From: a bacterium
Lineage (GTDB): Bacteria > 4484-113 > JAFGCY01
DNA length: 44,560 nucleotides
Assembly: GCA_020849855.1 (NCBI GenBank)
Contig: JADZFO010000055.1
Location: forward strand, 1-44,560
Reading direction: 5' to 3'
The notes beneath the pieces are model-generated. The model did not search any database, was not told the DNA's origin, and saw only the letters and a list, made by a program, of their open reading frames with translations. The position numbers and the translations under genes are program-made. Shown here piece after piece: positions 1 to 6,911 of the stretch (positions within the stretch are counted from its first letter, which is position 1; each line of letters opens with the position of its first letter).

Positions 1-10
1 GCTTGAAGTG

Positions 11-33
11 GCCGGCTTGCAGCCGGCGCTCCG
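11..33. repeat. Isolated hairpin repeat unit (GGAGCGCC family)
   Basis: The palindrome GCCGGCTTGCAGCCGGC is followed by GCTCC. Read on the minus strand it becomes GGAGC plus a GCCGGC stem, the same layout as the hairpin units at 4165-4346 and 32176-32330. It lies just downstream of the 3' end of the minus-strand peptidase gene. Confidence 0.6.
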
Positions 34-68
34 AGGCTGGTACTGCGGTTTCATCATGTGCAACTCGT

Positions 69-117
69 CACTCTTCACTCTTCACTCTTCACTCTTCACT
101 CTTCACTCTTCACTCTT
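69..117. repeat. Heptanucleotide tandem repeat, CACTCTT x7
   Basis: Seven perfect consecutive copies of CACTCTT, ending in a degenerate CTTTACTCATCAC tail. The array sits 20 bases past the stop codon of the minus-strand peptidase gene. Two other arrays in the window, at 6148-6179 and 6213-6240, have different units but the same 7-base period. It resembles the short tandemly repeated repetitive (STRR) heptamers known from filamentous cyanobacteria in style, not in sequence. Confidence 0.95.
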
Positions 118-137
118 TACTCATCACGCTCGCGCTC

Positions 138-1814
138 TCAGCCGGCAAGATCACGCAGGGTCTGGATCAGCAGGGCCGGCAGCTTTTCCAGATAGGGCAG
201 GTAGACCCGCTCGAAGGCGCTGTGCGCGCCCAGGCCAATGGGGCCAAGGTTCAGCAGGGGCATGGCGCAGGCGCGCTGGGCCTCCAGCTGCGCGGGATCA
301 AAGGCCAGCGGGGCCTCGGCCGCGAGAAGCTCAAGCTCGGCCGCCTCGGGGCTGCCAGCTGGCGGGAAGCTGAAATAGCTCATGTCAGAGATGAAAGGAT
401 ACAGCGGCTGCCAGCGCAGCGCATGCCTGCCGGCGAAGGCCCGCCAGCGCCGCTGCTGCTGCGCGTCCGGGCGCTGGGCCGGATAAAAGGGCGGCAGCAG
501 CGAGAGCACCACACGGGCCCGGCCGCGGGGCAGCGCCGCCTCCATCGAGCGGATCCGCGCCAGCGCCCATTCCCGCGGATCCTCATCCTGCGCCGGGCGA
601 CTGCTCTGCGCGCCAGCATCCCAGCCGGCGCTGAGCGCCTGCTGCTGCAAGCGGGCATAGCCCAGCAGCTCGATCTGCCAGCGGGCCAGCGCTGCGGGGT
701 CCTGGGCGCGGCGGCGCCAGCCCCGCTCCTGGGCCCGCAGCTCGCGCAGGTAGTCCCGGCAGGCGCTGGCCACGGCGTGCTCGATCCGCCGCCAGAGGCG
801 CGTGAGGCCCGCGCCGTGGTGAAAGATGTTCAGGTAGAGCTCGCTGCACTGCACCGTCATTACGTCGTAGGCGCTGCGGCGGCTGCGCAGCTCCAGCAGG
901 GTCGGCGCGGGCAGCAGCTGGCCGGCCAGGCCCTGCAGCAGGCTGCGCTGCTGTTCCAGCCGGGCCGCGATGGCGGCGACGAGAGCCGCCGAGTTCAGCC
1001 CGGCGAAGGGCTCGGCGGCGTGGCTGGGCAGGCCGAAGACCGAAACGCCCAGCAGCAGCTTGCCGATGGTGCCGCTGTAGAGGATGCCGCGCAGGTCAAG
1101 GCCGTCCTGGCTGATCTGCGGGCTGCGCCGTGAGCGCCCGCGGCGCTCCGTCAGCGCGCCGGGGTTGCTGTAGTCCACATTCAGCAGGCCGCGCCAGCGC
1201 AGCCTGTGGCGGGTGGCCAGCTGGGCCAGGGGGCCCAGCGCGGCCTTGACCCCCTCGGAGTCGCGCTCCTCATCCGGGCAAAGCAGCAGGGCCAGGCCGC
1301 AGCTCAGGCGGCCATCGCCCGTCCCCGCCGCCTGCTGCGCGAAGCTGCGAAAGGCCAGCAGCGCGGCGGCCACACCGCCCTGCATGTCCAGCTGGCCGCG
1401 GCCAAAGCGCCAGTCAGGGCTCTGAGCCTGCGCCCGCAGCTGCGGGTCCGGGCTCTGCGAAAAGAGCGCGCTGAGCGCGGCCGGGTCGAGGGCCTGCTGC
1501 GCCGCCTCGCCATAAGGCTCCAGCCCGACCGTGTCATAGTGCCCCAGCAGGAGGAGGCAGTCGCCGGGCTCCGCTGGGCCCTGCGCTTTGGGAGCAGGGA
1601 TAAAGGCCAGCACATTGCAGGGCTGGTGCGGGCTGCTGCTCACCGGCAGCTCATGAAGCTCAAAGCCGGGGGCCAGCGCGCAGTGCTCGCGCAGCCACTG
1701 CGCCAGCCAGCGGCCCTTGGCCGCCTCGCCGGCGCTGCCGTTGACCGAGGGCTGGGCGGCGAGCTGCGCCGTCAGCGCCAGCACTTCGCCGCTTAGATCA
1801 GGACTGCCTTCCAC
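138..1814 (-). CDS. M20-family metallopeptidase, RocB-like
   Basis: A 558-residue cytoplasmic zinc hydrolase of the M20 family; the length fits the RocB (arginine utilization protein) subgroup rather than ordinary 380-residue M20 peptidases. Metal-site motifs are in order: GHYDTVG (His92, Asp94), GRGQLDMQGG (Asp143 bridging two metals), PDEERDSEG (Glu182-Glu183, general base and ligand), NVDYSNPGA (Asp214) and GLPSHAAEP (His265). The family cleaves amide bonds of peptides or amino-acid derivatives; the substrate here is unknown and no arginine genes are nearby. The start is GTG at 1814 with no Shine-Dalgarno; TACAAT lies exactly 6 nt before it, so the mRNA is probably leaderless. It follows the desaturase gene by 26 bp on the same strand but may be transcribed separately. 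Confidence 0.85.
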   Translation of the reverse strand: MEGSPDLSGEVLALTAQLAAQPSVNGSAGEAAKGRWLAQWLREHCALAPGFELHELPVSSSPHQPCNVLAFIPAPKAQGPAEPGDCLLLLGHYDTVGLEPYGEAAQQALDPAALSALFSQSPDPQLRAQAQSPDWRFGRGQLDMQGGVAAALLAFRSFAQQAAGTGDGRLSCGLALLLCPDEERDSEGVKAALGPLAQLATRHRLRWRGLLNVDYSNPGALTERRGRSRRSPQISQDGLDLRGILYSGTIGKLLLGVSVFGLPSHAAEPFAGLNSAALVAAIAARLEQQRSLLQGLAGQLLPAPTLLELRSRRSAYDVMTVQCSELYLNIFHHGAGLTRLWRRIEHAVASACRDYLRELRAQERGWRRRAQDPAALARWQIELLGYARLQQQALSAGWDAGAQSSRPAQDEDPREWALARIRSMEAALPRGRARVVLSLLPPFYPAQRPDAQQQRRWRAFAGRHALRWQPLYPFISDMSYFSFPPAGSPEAAELELLAAEAPLAFDPAQLEAQRACAMPLLNLGPIGLGAHSAFERVYLPYLEKLPALLIQTLRDLAG

Positions 1815-1820
1815 CGGCCA

Positions 1821-1826
1821 ATTGTA
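1821..1826 (-). promoter_or_regulatory. -10 box TACAAT, leaderless promoter of the M20 gene
   Basis: On the minus strand TACAAT is followed by six bases and then the GTG start at 1814, which puts the expected transcription start on the start codon. No convincing -35 is seen. The same geometry recurs at six other genes in the window. Confidence 0.6.
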
Positions 1827-1840
1827 TGACCACGCCCGGC

Positions 1841-3040
1841 CTAGCCAGTGCTGCTGCTTGGCGCGGAATCGATGGCGGCTTCAATGCTGCGCAGGGCTTT
1901 CAGCGCTGCTTCCTGGACCCGCAGGCTGCGGTCGGTCAGCGCCTGCCGCAGGGCTTCGGCAGCCTCCTGGGCACTCGCGCCGAGGTTGCCGAGGGCCAGC
2001 GCCGCGGCCTCGCGGACATTGCTGCGGCGGCTGTGCAGCGCCTTCACCAGTGCCGCCGGCGAGTTGCCCAGGCGGCGCAGCAGGCTCAGGGCCAGGCGTT
2101 CAGGCCGGCGCAGCAGTCGCGGCGACTTCGCGCTGTACTTGCCGGGGAAGTCGCGCACGAGCTCCTGGGGGCGCAGATGCGGCGCCAGGTTGGCCCTCTG
2201 CACCCAGCCCAGCAGCTGGAAGGTGCGGATCGACCACCAGGTGGGGTCGAACTCCCACCACTTCATGCCATAGTTCGCCGTGCCGGCGATGGCGTGATGG
2301 TTGTTATGCCAGCCTTCGCCGAAGGTCACCACCGAGACCCACCACAGATTGCGGCTTTCGTCCTCGGTGTTGAAGTTACGGTAGCCAAAGAGGTGGGTCA
2401 CGCTGTTGACAAACCAGGTGTTGTGCCAGACCAGAACGGTGCGCAGCAGGCTGCCCCAGACCACCAGCGAGAGGCCCAGCTGCACGCCGGGCATGCCGCC
2501 ACCCACGGCGAGATAGCCGGCGAGGTAAGTCAGGGCGGCGAAGCCGACCCACATCAGGCCGAACCAGCGCTGGAAGAAGCGCAGCTCGCGGTCGTCGATC
2601 AGGTCGGGGACCAGCTTGCGCAGCTCGGCCTTGTCCACCAGGCGCGGCTGGTCGAAGAAGAGCCAGAGCATATGCGACCAGAGGAAGGACACCAGGGGGC
2701 TGTGCGGGTCGTCCTCATGGTCGCTTTCACGGTGATGCAGGCGGTGGGTTGCGGCCCAGTTGATCGGCCCCATCTCAAGGCAGAGCGCGGCCCAGAAGAG
2801 CAGCACCGTGCGCAGCCAGGGCACGGGCTGCCAGGCGCGGTGGCTGAGCATGCGGTGATAGGTGGCCGAGGCGCCATGGCTGGCGGTGAGCCAGATCAGC
2901 AGCACAGCCAGGATCAGCCCGGGCCAGCTGAAGAACCAGGGGAAGAAGGCCAGCCCGGCGGCGAGATGGATTCCCAGCAGGGCCAGGAAGGTCAGGGGCT
3001 GGAAGCGGCGGCCCTTGCGGGCGGCGCTGAAAGTGGACAT
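1841..3040 (-). CDS. Membrane fatty acid desaturase with C-terminal HEAT repeats
   Basis: A 399-residue integral-membrane acyl desaturase (stearoyl/acyl-CoA delta-9 type), a di-iron enzyme that inserts a cis double bond into fatty acyl chains. The three histidine boxes are complete: HRMLSH (62-67), HRLHH (99-103) and HNNHH (245-249). Hydrophobic pairs flank the boxes at about 16-53, 77-90 and 160-205. After the catalytic core, residues about 325-390 form two amphipathic HEAT-like repeats (NVREAAALALGNLG, LRVQEAALKALRSIE), an unusual fusion. ATG at 3040 has a good Shine-Dalgarno (GAGGAG, 6 nt spacing). The gene diverges from the methyltransferase gene at 3236, so the 195-bp gap must hold promoters for both. 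The electron donor is not encoded nearby. Confidence 0.9.
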   Translation of the reverse strand: MSTFSAARKGRRFQPLTFLALLGIHLAAGLAFFPWFFSWPGLILAVLLIWLTASHGASATYHRMLSHRAWQPVPWLRTVLLFWAALCLEMGPINWAATHRLHHRESDHEDDPHSPLVSFLWSHMLWLFFDQPRLVDKAELRKLVPDLIDDRELRFFQRWFGLMWVGFAALTYLAGYLAVGGGMPGVQLGLSLVVWGSLLRTVLVWHNTWFVNSVTHLFGYRNFNTEDESRNLWWVSVVTFGEGWHNNHHAIAGTANYGMKWWEFDPTWWSIRTFQLLGWVQRANLAPHLRPQELVRDFPGKYSAKSPRLLRRPERLALSLLRRLGNSPAALVKALHSRRSNVREAAALALGNLGASAQEAAEALRQALTDRSLRVQEAALKALRSIEAAIDSAPSSSTG

Positions 3041-3221
3041 CTACTACTCCTCTGCCGCCTGCGCCGTCCAGCATGGACGGACAAAACTGCGGCTGCCGGG
3101 CACACGGGTGCGGTTCAGCGGCGACTGGTCCTTCCCCTGCGGCAGGCCCGCAGCATGAAAAAGACATCAATAACGATAGCATATACCCGATTTAGATAGA
3201 TATTGGTCTGTTCCACCGCAT

Positions 3222-3229
3222 GCTAGCCT
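3222..3229 (+). promoter_or_regulatory. Extended -10 (TGCTAGCCT), leaderless promoter of the methyltransferase
   Basis: TAGCCT, preceded by TG plus one base, ends six bases before the ATG at 3236. There is no Shine-Dalgarno between them. The geometry matches the other leaderless starts in the window, although the hexamer itself is weak. Confidence 0.45.
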
Positions 3230-3235
3230 CTTGGC

Positions 3236-4168
3236 ATGAGCGATGAGCAGCCCGGCGGCGGCCCGCAGCGCGACCGCTACAGCGATCCCTGGAACCCGGC
3301 CCAGTATGAGCGCTTCAAGAACGAACGCAGCCAGCCCTTTTATGACCTGCTTTCGCTGGTCGACCTGCCGGACAGCGTGGTCGGCACCGCCGAGGAATAC
3401 CGCGCCATCGACCTCGGCTGCGGCACCGGGGAGCTGACCAGCGCCCTGCACCGCGCGCTGGCGGCCCAGGGGCGCAGCGTGGTCACCACCGGGCTGGACA
3501 ACAGCCCGGCGATGCTGGAACAGGCCCGGGGCCACAGCGGCGGCGGCCTGAGTTTTGAGCAGGCCTCGATTGCCGACTTCGCCGGCCTGCCCGCGGACTA
3601 TGCCAGCCTTGACCCCGGGCGCGGAGCCCCGGCGGCACCCTCCAGCAACGGCAAGCATGACAGCCTGCCCTATACCGGAAACTTCGATCTGATCTTCTCC
3701 AACGCCGCGCTGCAGTACATCGAGAACCACCCGGCGCTGCTGGCGGCGCTGAGCGCGCGGCTGAAACCCGGCGGCCAGCTGGCGGTGCAGATGCCGGCCA
3801 ACGACTCCCACCCGGCCTATGCCCTGGCCCAGGCCATCGCCGCCGAGGAGCCCTTCGCCCCGGCGCTGGGCGGCTATCTGCGCAAAAGCCCGGTGCTGGA
3901 GCCCGAGCGCTACAGCGAGCTTCTGGCGCGGCTGAACTTCCGCGAGCAGCATGTGCGCCTGCAGGTCTATCTGCACAGTCTCGCCGAGGTCAGCGAGCTG
4001 GTGGAGTGGGTGCGCGGGACACTGCTGAACAACTACAAGCAGCGCCTCAGCCCGGAGCTCTATGAGCTCTTTGTCGCGCTGTACCGCGAACGACTGCTGG
4101 CTGAGCTGCCGGATGAACAGCCCTACTTCTTCACCTTCCGCCGCGTGCTGCTCTGGGGCCGGATGTAG
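3236..4168 (+). CDS. Class I SAM methyltransferase, trans-aconitate 2-methyltransferase-like
   Basis: A 310-residue cytoplasmic SAM-dependent methyltransferase. Residues about 19-34 (WNPAQYERFKNERSQP) match the opening of the Tam family. The SAM-binding motif I is AIDLGCGTGE (57-66), with an acidic GLDNSP motif II and FSNAALQY as motif post-I/IV. Tam enzymes methyl-esterify trans-aconitate, an inhibitor by-product of the citric acid cycle; the exact substrate here is inferred from family resemblance only. Compared with typical Tam (about 255 residues) it has an extra low-complexity stretch near residues 120-145 that includes the palindrome CCCCGGGCGCGGAGCCCCGG, possibly an old repeat insertion. 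The ATG at 3236 has no Shine-Dalgarno. The stop codon overlaps the first unit of the hairpin array that follows. Confidence 0.8.
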   Translation: MSDEQPGGGPQRDRYSDPWNPAQYERFKNERSQPFYDLLSLVDLPDSVVGTAEEYRAIDLGCGTGELTSALHRALAAQGRSVVTTGLDNSPAMLEQARGHSGGGLSFEQASIADFAGLPADYASLDPGRGAPAAPSSNGKHDSLPYTGNFDLIFSNAALQYIENHPALLAALSARLKPGGQLAVQMPANDSHPAYALAQAIAAEEPFAPALGGYLRKSPVLEPERYSELLARLNFREQHVRLQVYLHSLAEVSELVEWVRGTLLNNYKQRLSPELYELFVALYRERLLAELPDEQPYFFTFRRVLLWGRM

Positions 4169-4346
4169 GGGCCCATGGGCAGCATGTGGGGGCCCCGGGG
4201 GCGCATGTAGGGGCGGACCTTGTGTCCGCCCGTCTGTCGGAGCGCCGGCTTTAGCCGGCAATTGGAGCGCGGGCACCCTGCCCGCAGCTTCCCCGGAAGC
4301 GCCGAGTTGTACTCGGCATCTTGTGGAGTGCAGGGCCTGGCCCGGC
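4165..4346. repeat. Array of six variable-stem hairpin units
   Basis: Consecutive palindromes, each with a different stem but recurring lead-in bases: GTAGGGGC, GTAGGGGCGGACC...GTCCGCCC, GGAGCGCCGGCTTTAGCCGGC-like, GGAGCGCGGGC...GCCCGC, GGAAGCGCCGAG...CTCGGC and GGAGTGCAGGGCC...GGCCCGGC. Short linkers such as ATCTT separate them. The first unit begins on the last codon and stop of the methyltransferase gene. Related arrays occur at 6046-6213, 32176-32330 and 33973-34080. Confidence 0.85.
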
Positions 4347-4560
4347 GTTCTTCTTCCTTCGTGCCTTTGGTCCAAAGAATTCTTACCACCAAGGCACAAA
4401 AACACGAAGAAACCCGCCGGAGGGCAGGGACGTTAGAGTATGTGAATCAAGCGCACTCAGTACTACACTACGGACGGCTGTGGGCGCCCCGCCTGCATCC
4501 CGGAGCGCCTGTCTTCAGACCGGCATTCCAGACTCGCTTAGGCCGTGCCGTCAGCAGCAG
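4347..4560. other. Intergenic stretch with dispersed-repeat fragments, no gene
   Basis: No credible gene is seen. ACCACCAAGGCACAAAAACACGAAG-like sequence at about 4385-4410 is one copy of a G/T-rich (on the other strand) dispersed module also found near 29140, 34710, 34980 and 35070. A degenerate GGAGCGCCTG...CAGACCGGC hairpin lies near 4501-4524. The 3' end of the next minus-strand gene begins at 4561. Confidence 0.6.
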
Positions 4561-6027
4561 TTATCTGTAACGACTCCAGTCTGGTTCGGCCAGCGTCCAC
4601 TGGAAGCTAACAGCGTCGGGAACGACCTTGTCCAGGGCCTCCTTCAACGCAGCTACTTGTTCCGCACTGGCTTCCCGATAGAGCTCAACGCTGAATGTGC
4701 TGCGCGGAAGAGGCGGGGCAGCACCTCGCACCTGAGCCGTGAGCTGCTCGTAGCTGAGTTCGGCCATCTGGTCACCGTAGGCTTTCTGTCCCAGTCTGCT
4801 CTGAATCAACGGCTCAAACTCCGGGTGAGATCGCAGGAAGGCGCTAAGCGCGGAGTTGTAGCGGCCCCAGACTGCCAGAGCCTGCTTTTTGTCCTCTTCG
4901 CTTACCTGATAAGTCGCGGCTGGCTGACCGGGCTGGTAGCGCTGTAGCGGAAAGAGCAGGTATTTCAGTTGTGTGACCTCAAGCTTGCGCTCAGTCATAG
5001 CAGGTGTAATCAGCGGCGTGAGGCGCAATTCCTGGATAAGGGCATCAGCAAAGTCTTCGTCTGTCCAGCCCGGCTGGCCAAAGGTGCTGCCAAGGCCATT
5101 AACGTGGCCCTTGGCAAGCTCACCGGGTGCGAAGGGATCCGCCTGGCGCACGGTCTTCAGTCGTACGACCATGTCTTCCGCAGCCACATCCATCCGCACT
5201 ATGCTGCCCAGACCGGTCTCTGCCAAAGTTTCCGGGGCGAGGAGGTTGTAGTAGTAAAAGCGGGCTGCTTTGCCAGGCTGTGGCATAAATCCACAGAGCA
5301 TGTTGAGGGCGTCGATGTCCGGCTTCCGGTTGAAGTCGCGAGGAAAAATGTAAGCCTTGCCATTAATTTCAATCTCGCGCTGCTCAAACAACTGAGGGTA
5401 CTTTTCCTGAAAGTACCACTGCTTGCTGTAGCGCCTGACTTCGCCTGTCGCTGCGGGCAGGCCGGCACCCGGTGCGTGGACGAATTCGAGCAACTGGGCC
5501 AGCAGTTTGTCGCTCTCGGACGGCAGCGTGATCTTGACTGTTGCGCCCCGAACGAAGCCGTTGCCGGGCAAGAAGGGTTTGGGGGCAACCTCGATAGCTG
5601 CAGTTGGTCTTCCCTCAATTCTGTTCTCGGCGGCCCATTTGCTCACCGCTGCGCTGAGCAGTTCTGCCGGAGCATCTACGGGGCTTTCACTGCCCCCGGG
5701 GCCATAGTACGCCGGCACTTCGATCTCATACTCCACGATCCAGCCGTCGGTGACCGCCCAGCCGTTGCCGCGCGGCCAGAGTGTCAGGCCGGCGACCGTC
5801 AGCAGGCCGGCGAGCAGGAGCAGCATTGTTGTGTTGCGCATGGTATTTCTCCGGCGCAGCTTTGCTGCGCGAGTATGGGCCGCGGCCCAGGCGGCGCTGA
5901 TATCCGGCGCGGGGGGCGCTCCGTCGTCAGCGGCCAGCGGCGCTCCCGCTGCGCCGTGGCCTGAACCGCTGCGGCTGAGGCCCCGCAGGCCGAGATCAAT
6001 CTGTTGTTCCAGTTCGTCGTGCTTCAT
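4561..6027 (-). CDS. Single-pass membrane protein, probable anti-sigma partner
   Basis: A 488-residue protein with a polar cytoplasmic N-terminus (1-60, opening MKHDELEQQI), one transmembrane helix at about 66-84 preceded by the basic stretch KLRRR, and a large outer domain rich in aromatic and charged residues. I do not recognise the outer domain. It lies downstream of an ECF sigma factor gene on the same strand, and the topology (short cytoplasmic region, one TM, extracytoplasmic sensor) is that of an anti-sigma factor, but I see no zinc-binding HxxxCxxC motif, so the role is inferred from context. ATG at 6027 follows GAAGAAGTG, a weak Shine-Dalgarno. The 203-bp gap to the sigma gene is filled with hairpin repeats. 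Confidence 0.75.
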   Translation of the reverse strand: MKHDELEQQIDLGLRGLSRSGSGHGAAGAPLAADDGAPPAPDISAAWAAAHTRAAKLRRRNTMRNTTMLLLLAGLLTVAGLTLWPRGNGWAVTDGWIVEYEIEVPAYYGPGGSESPVDAPAELLSAAVSKWAAENRIEGRPTAAIEVAPKPFLPGNGFVRGATVKITLPSESDKLLAQLLEFVHAPGAGLPAATGEVRRYSKQWYFQEKYPQLFEQREIEINGKAYIFPRDFNRKPDIDALNMLCGFMPQPGKAARFYYYNLLAPETLAETGLGSIVRMDVAAEDMVVRLKTVRQADPFAPGELAKGHVNGLGSTFGQPGWTDEDFADALIQELRLTPLITPAMTERKLEVTQLKYLLFPLQRYQPGQPAATYQVSEEDKKQALAVWGRYNSALSAFLRSHPEFEPLIQSRLGQKAYGDQMAELSYEQLTAQVRGAAPPLPRSTFSVELYREASAEQVAALKEALDKVVPDAVSFQWTLAEPDWSRYR

Positions 6028-6045
6028 CGCATCACTTCTTCATGC

Positions 6046-6212
6046 CGGCGCACGCTATGCGCCCATACAGTCAACCGCGGGCGCAGCCGTGCGCCCCTAC
6101 AATTCACCGCGGGCGCGCTCCACGCGCCCCTACCTCTCTCATCTTCTCCATTAGCCATTAGCCATTAGCCATTAGCCATCTGTACTTGCCGGGCGCACGC
6201 TGTGCGCCCCTA
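6046..6212. repeat. Four hairpin units of the GTAGGGGCGC family
   Basis: Palindromes near 6046-6068, 6077-6100, 6109-6133 and 6190-6212 each read, on the minus strand, GTA(G/T)GGGCGC, a short loop, then GCGCCC. Stems differ but stay paired (for example GGGCGCAGCCGTGCGCCC and GGGCGCGCTCCACGCGCCC). The first three are spaced about 32 bases apart with conserved linkers (AGTCAACCG, AATTCACCG). They lie between the sigma factor gene and its downstream neighbour, so a shared transcript would carry all four hairpins. Confidence 0.85.
6148..6179. repeat. Heptanucleotide tandem repeat, CCATTAG x4.6
   Basis: Four perfect copies of CCATTAG followed by CCAT. It splits the third and fourth hairpin units in this intergenic region. 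It shares only its 7-base period with the arrays at 69-117 and 6213-6240. Confidence 0.95.
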
Positions 6213-6240
6213 CCTGTCCCCTGTCGCCTGTCACCTGTAA
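6213..6240. repeat. Heptanucleotide tandem repeat, CCTGTCN x4
   Basis: Units CCTGTCC, CCTGTCG, CCTGTCA and CCTGTAA. On the minus strand the array runs through the end of the sigma factor gene, supplying its last codons (GGT TAC AGG) and the TGA stop. Confidence 0.85.
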
Positions 6241-6830
6241 CCTCCTCGCTCGAGCGGCGCGCGCAGCGCTTCGCGGCCGCGGTAGAGCCGCTGCTTGGCC
6301 GCCGCCGGGCTGCAGGCCAGCACCCGCGCGCAGTCCTCCAGGCTCAGACCTTCGATGTAGTGCAGCTCCAGCACCTCGCGCAGCGTGGCCGGCAGGCCCG
6401 CCATGGCCTCGGCCAGGGCCAGGCTGAAGCCGTCCCCGTAGCCGTCGCCGGAGCCCTCACCGCCGCCGTTCCCAGCAGCCAGCGGCTGGCCCTGGATGTC
6501 CGCCTTGCCACCGACCGCATCCGCCTGCGCCGCGTCAGGATGAACCGGCGAATTACGCTCGCCTCGCGCCGCCTGCTCGCGCTCGCGCCAGGCCCGGCTG
6601 GCTTTCAGGTCCAGAAAACGCCGCCGGGCGATGGCGAAGAGCCAGCTCTTGAGCGCCAGCGGGTCGCGCAGCTTATGGAAGGCCAGCAGCCCGCGGGCCA
6701 GACTGTCCTGCAGCAGGTCCTGTGCGTCGTCGCCCCGGCCGCCGCACAGCCGCAGGCAAAAGCGCCACAGCGCGCCGTAGATCTCCGGCGTGAGCTGTTC
6801 TTCAAGACCCGGCTGCTTTCCATTCGCCAC
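6231..6830 (-). CDS. RNA polymerase ECF sigma factor
   Basis: A 199-residue sigma-70-family factor of the extracytoplasmic function group. Region 2 covers about 10-75: the GDDAQDLLQDSL segment (2.1-2.2) and SWLFAIARRRFLDLKASRAW (2.3-2.4, -10 recognition). Region 4 covers about 140-195: LPATLREVLELHYIEGLSLEDCARVL and the helix-turn-helix AAKQRLYRGREAL (-35 recognition). The linker (about 85-130) is long and Gly/Asp-rich. The start is GTG at 6830; upstream are CATACT and TACTAG but no strong Shine-Dalgarno, so this start is less certain. The last codons and stop come from the heptamer repeat. The gene probably forms a regulatory pair with the membrane protein gene downstream. Confidence 0.9.
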   Translation of the reverse strand: MANGKQPGLEEQLTPEIYGALWRFCLRLCGGRGDDAQDLLQDSLARGLLAFHKLRDPLALKSWLFAIARRRFLDLKASRAWREREQAARGERNSPVHPDAAQADAVGGKADIQGQPLAAGNGGGEGSGDGYGDGFSLALAEAMAGLPATLREVLELHYIEGLSLEDCARVLACSPAAAKQRLYRGREALRAPLERGGYR

Positions 6831-6911
6831 CCCTGCCTAGTATGACTGGCCGGCCAGGGCGAAAGGTAACAGGACCCCTCGCAGGCCTGCCACTGACGCG
6901 CGGCAGCCGGT

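Noticed and set aside
69..117. CRISPR-like array
   Set aside because: Direct tandem heptamers without spacers; no cas genes in the window.
3..1133. 376-codon plus-strand open frame
   Set aside because: Antisense to the M20 peptidase gene and beginning inside the hairpin/heptamer repeats.
4165..4346. CRISPR array or terminator series
   Set aside because: Unit stems differ from one another, linkers are only a few bases, and no T runs follow the stems.
4969..5964. 331-codon plus-strand open frame
   Set aside because: Antisense to the single-pass membrane protein gene; no ribosome site or domain.
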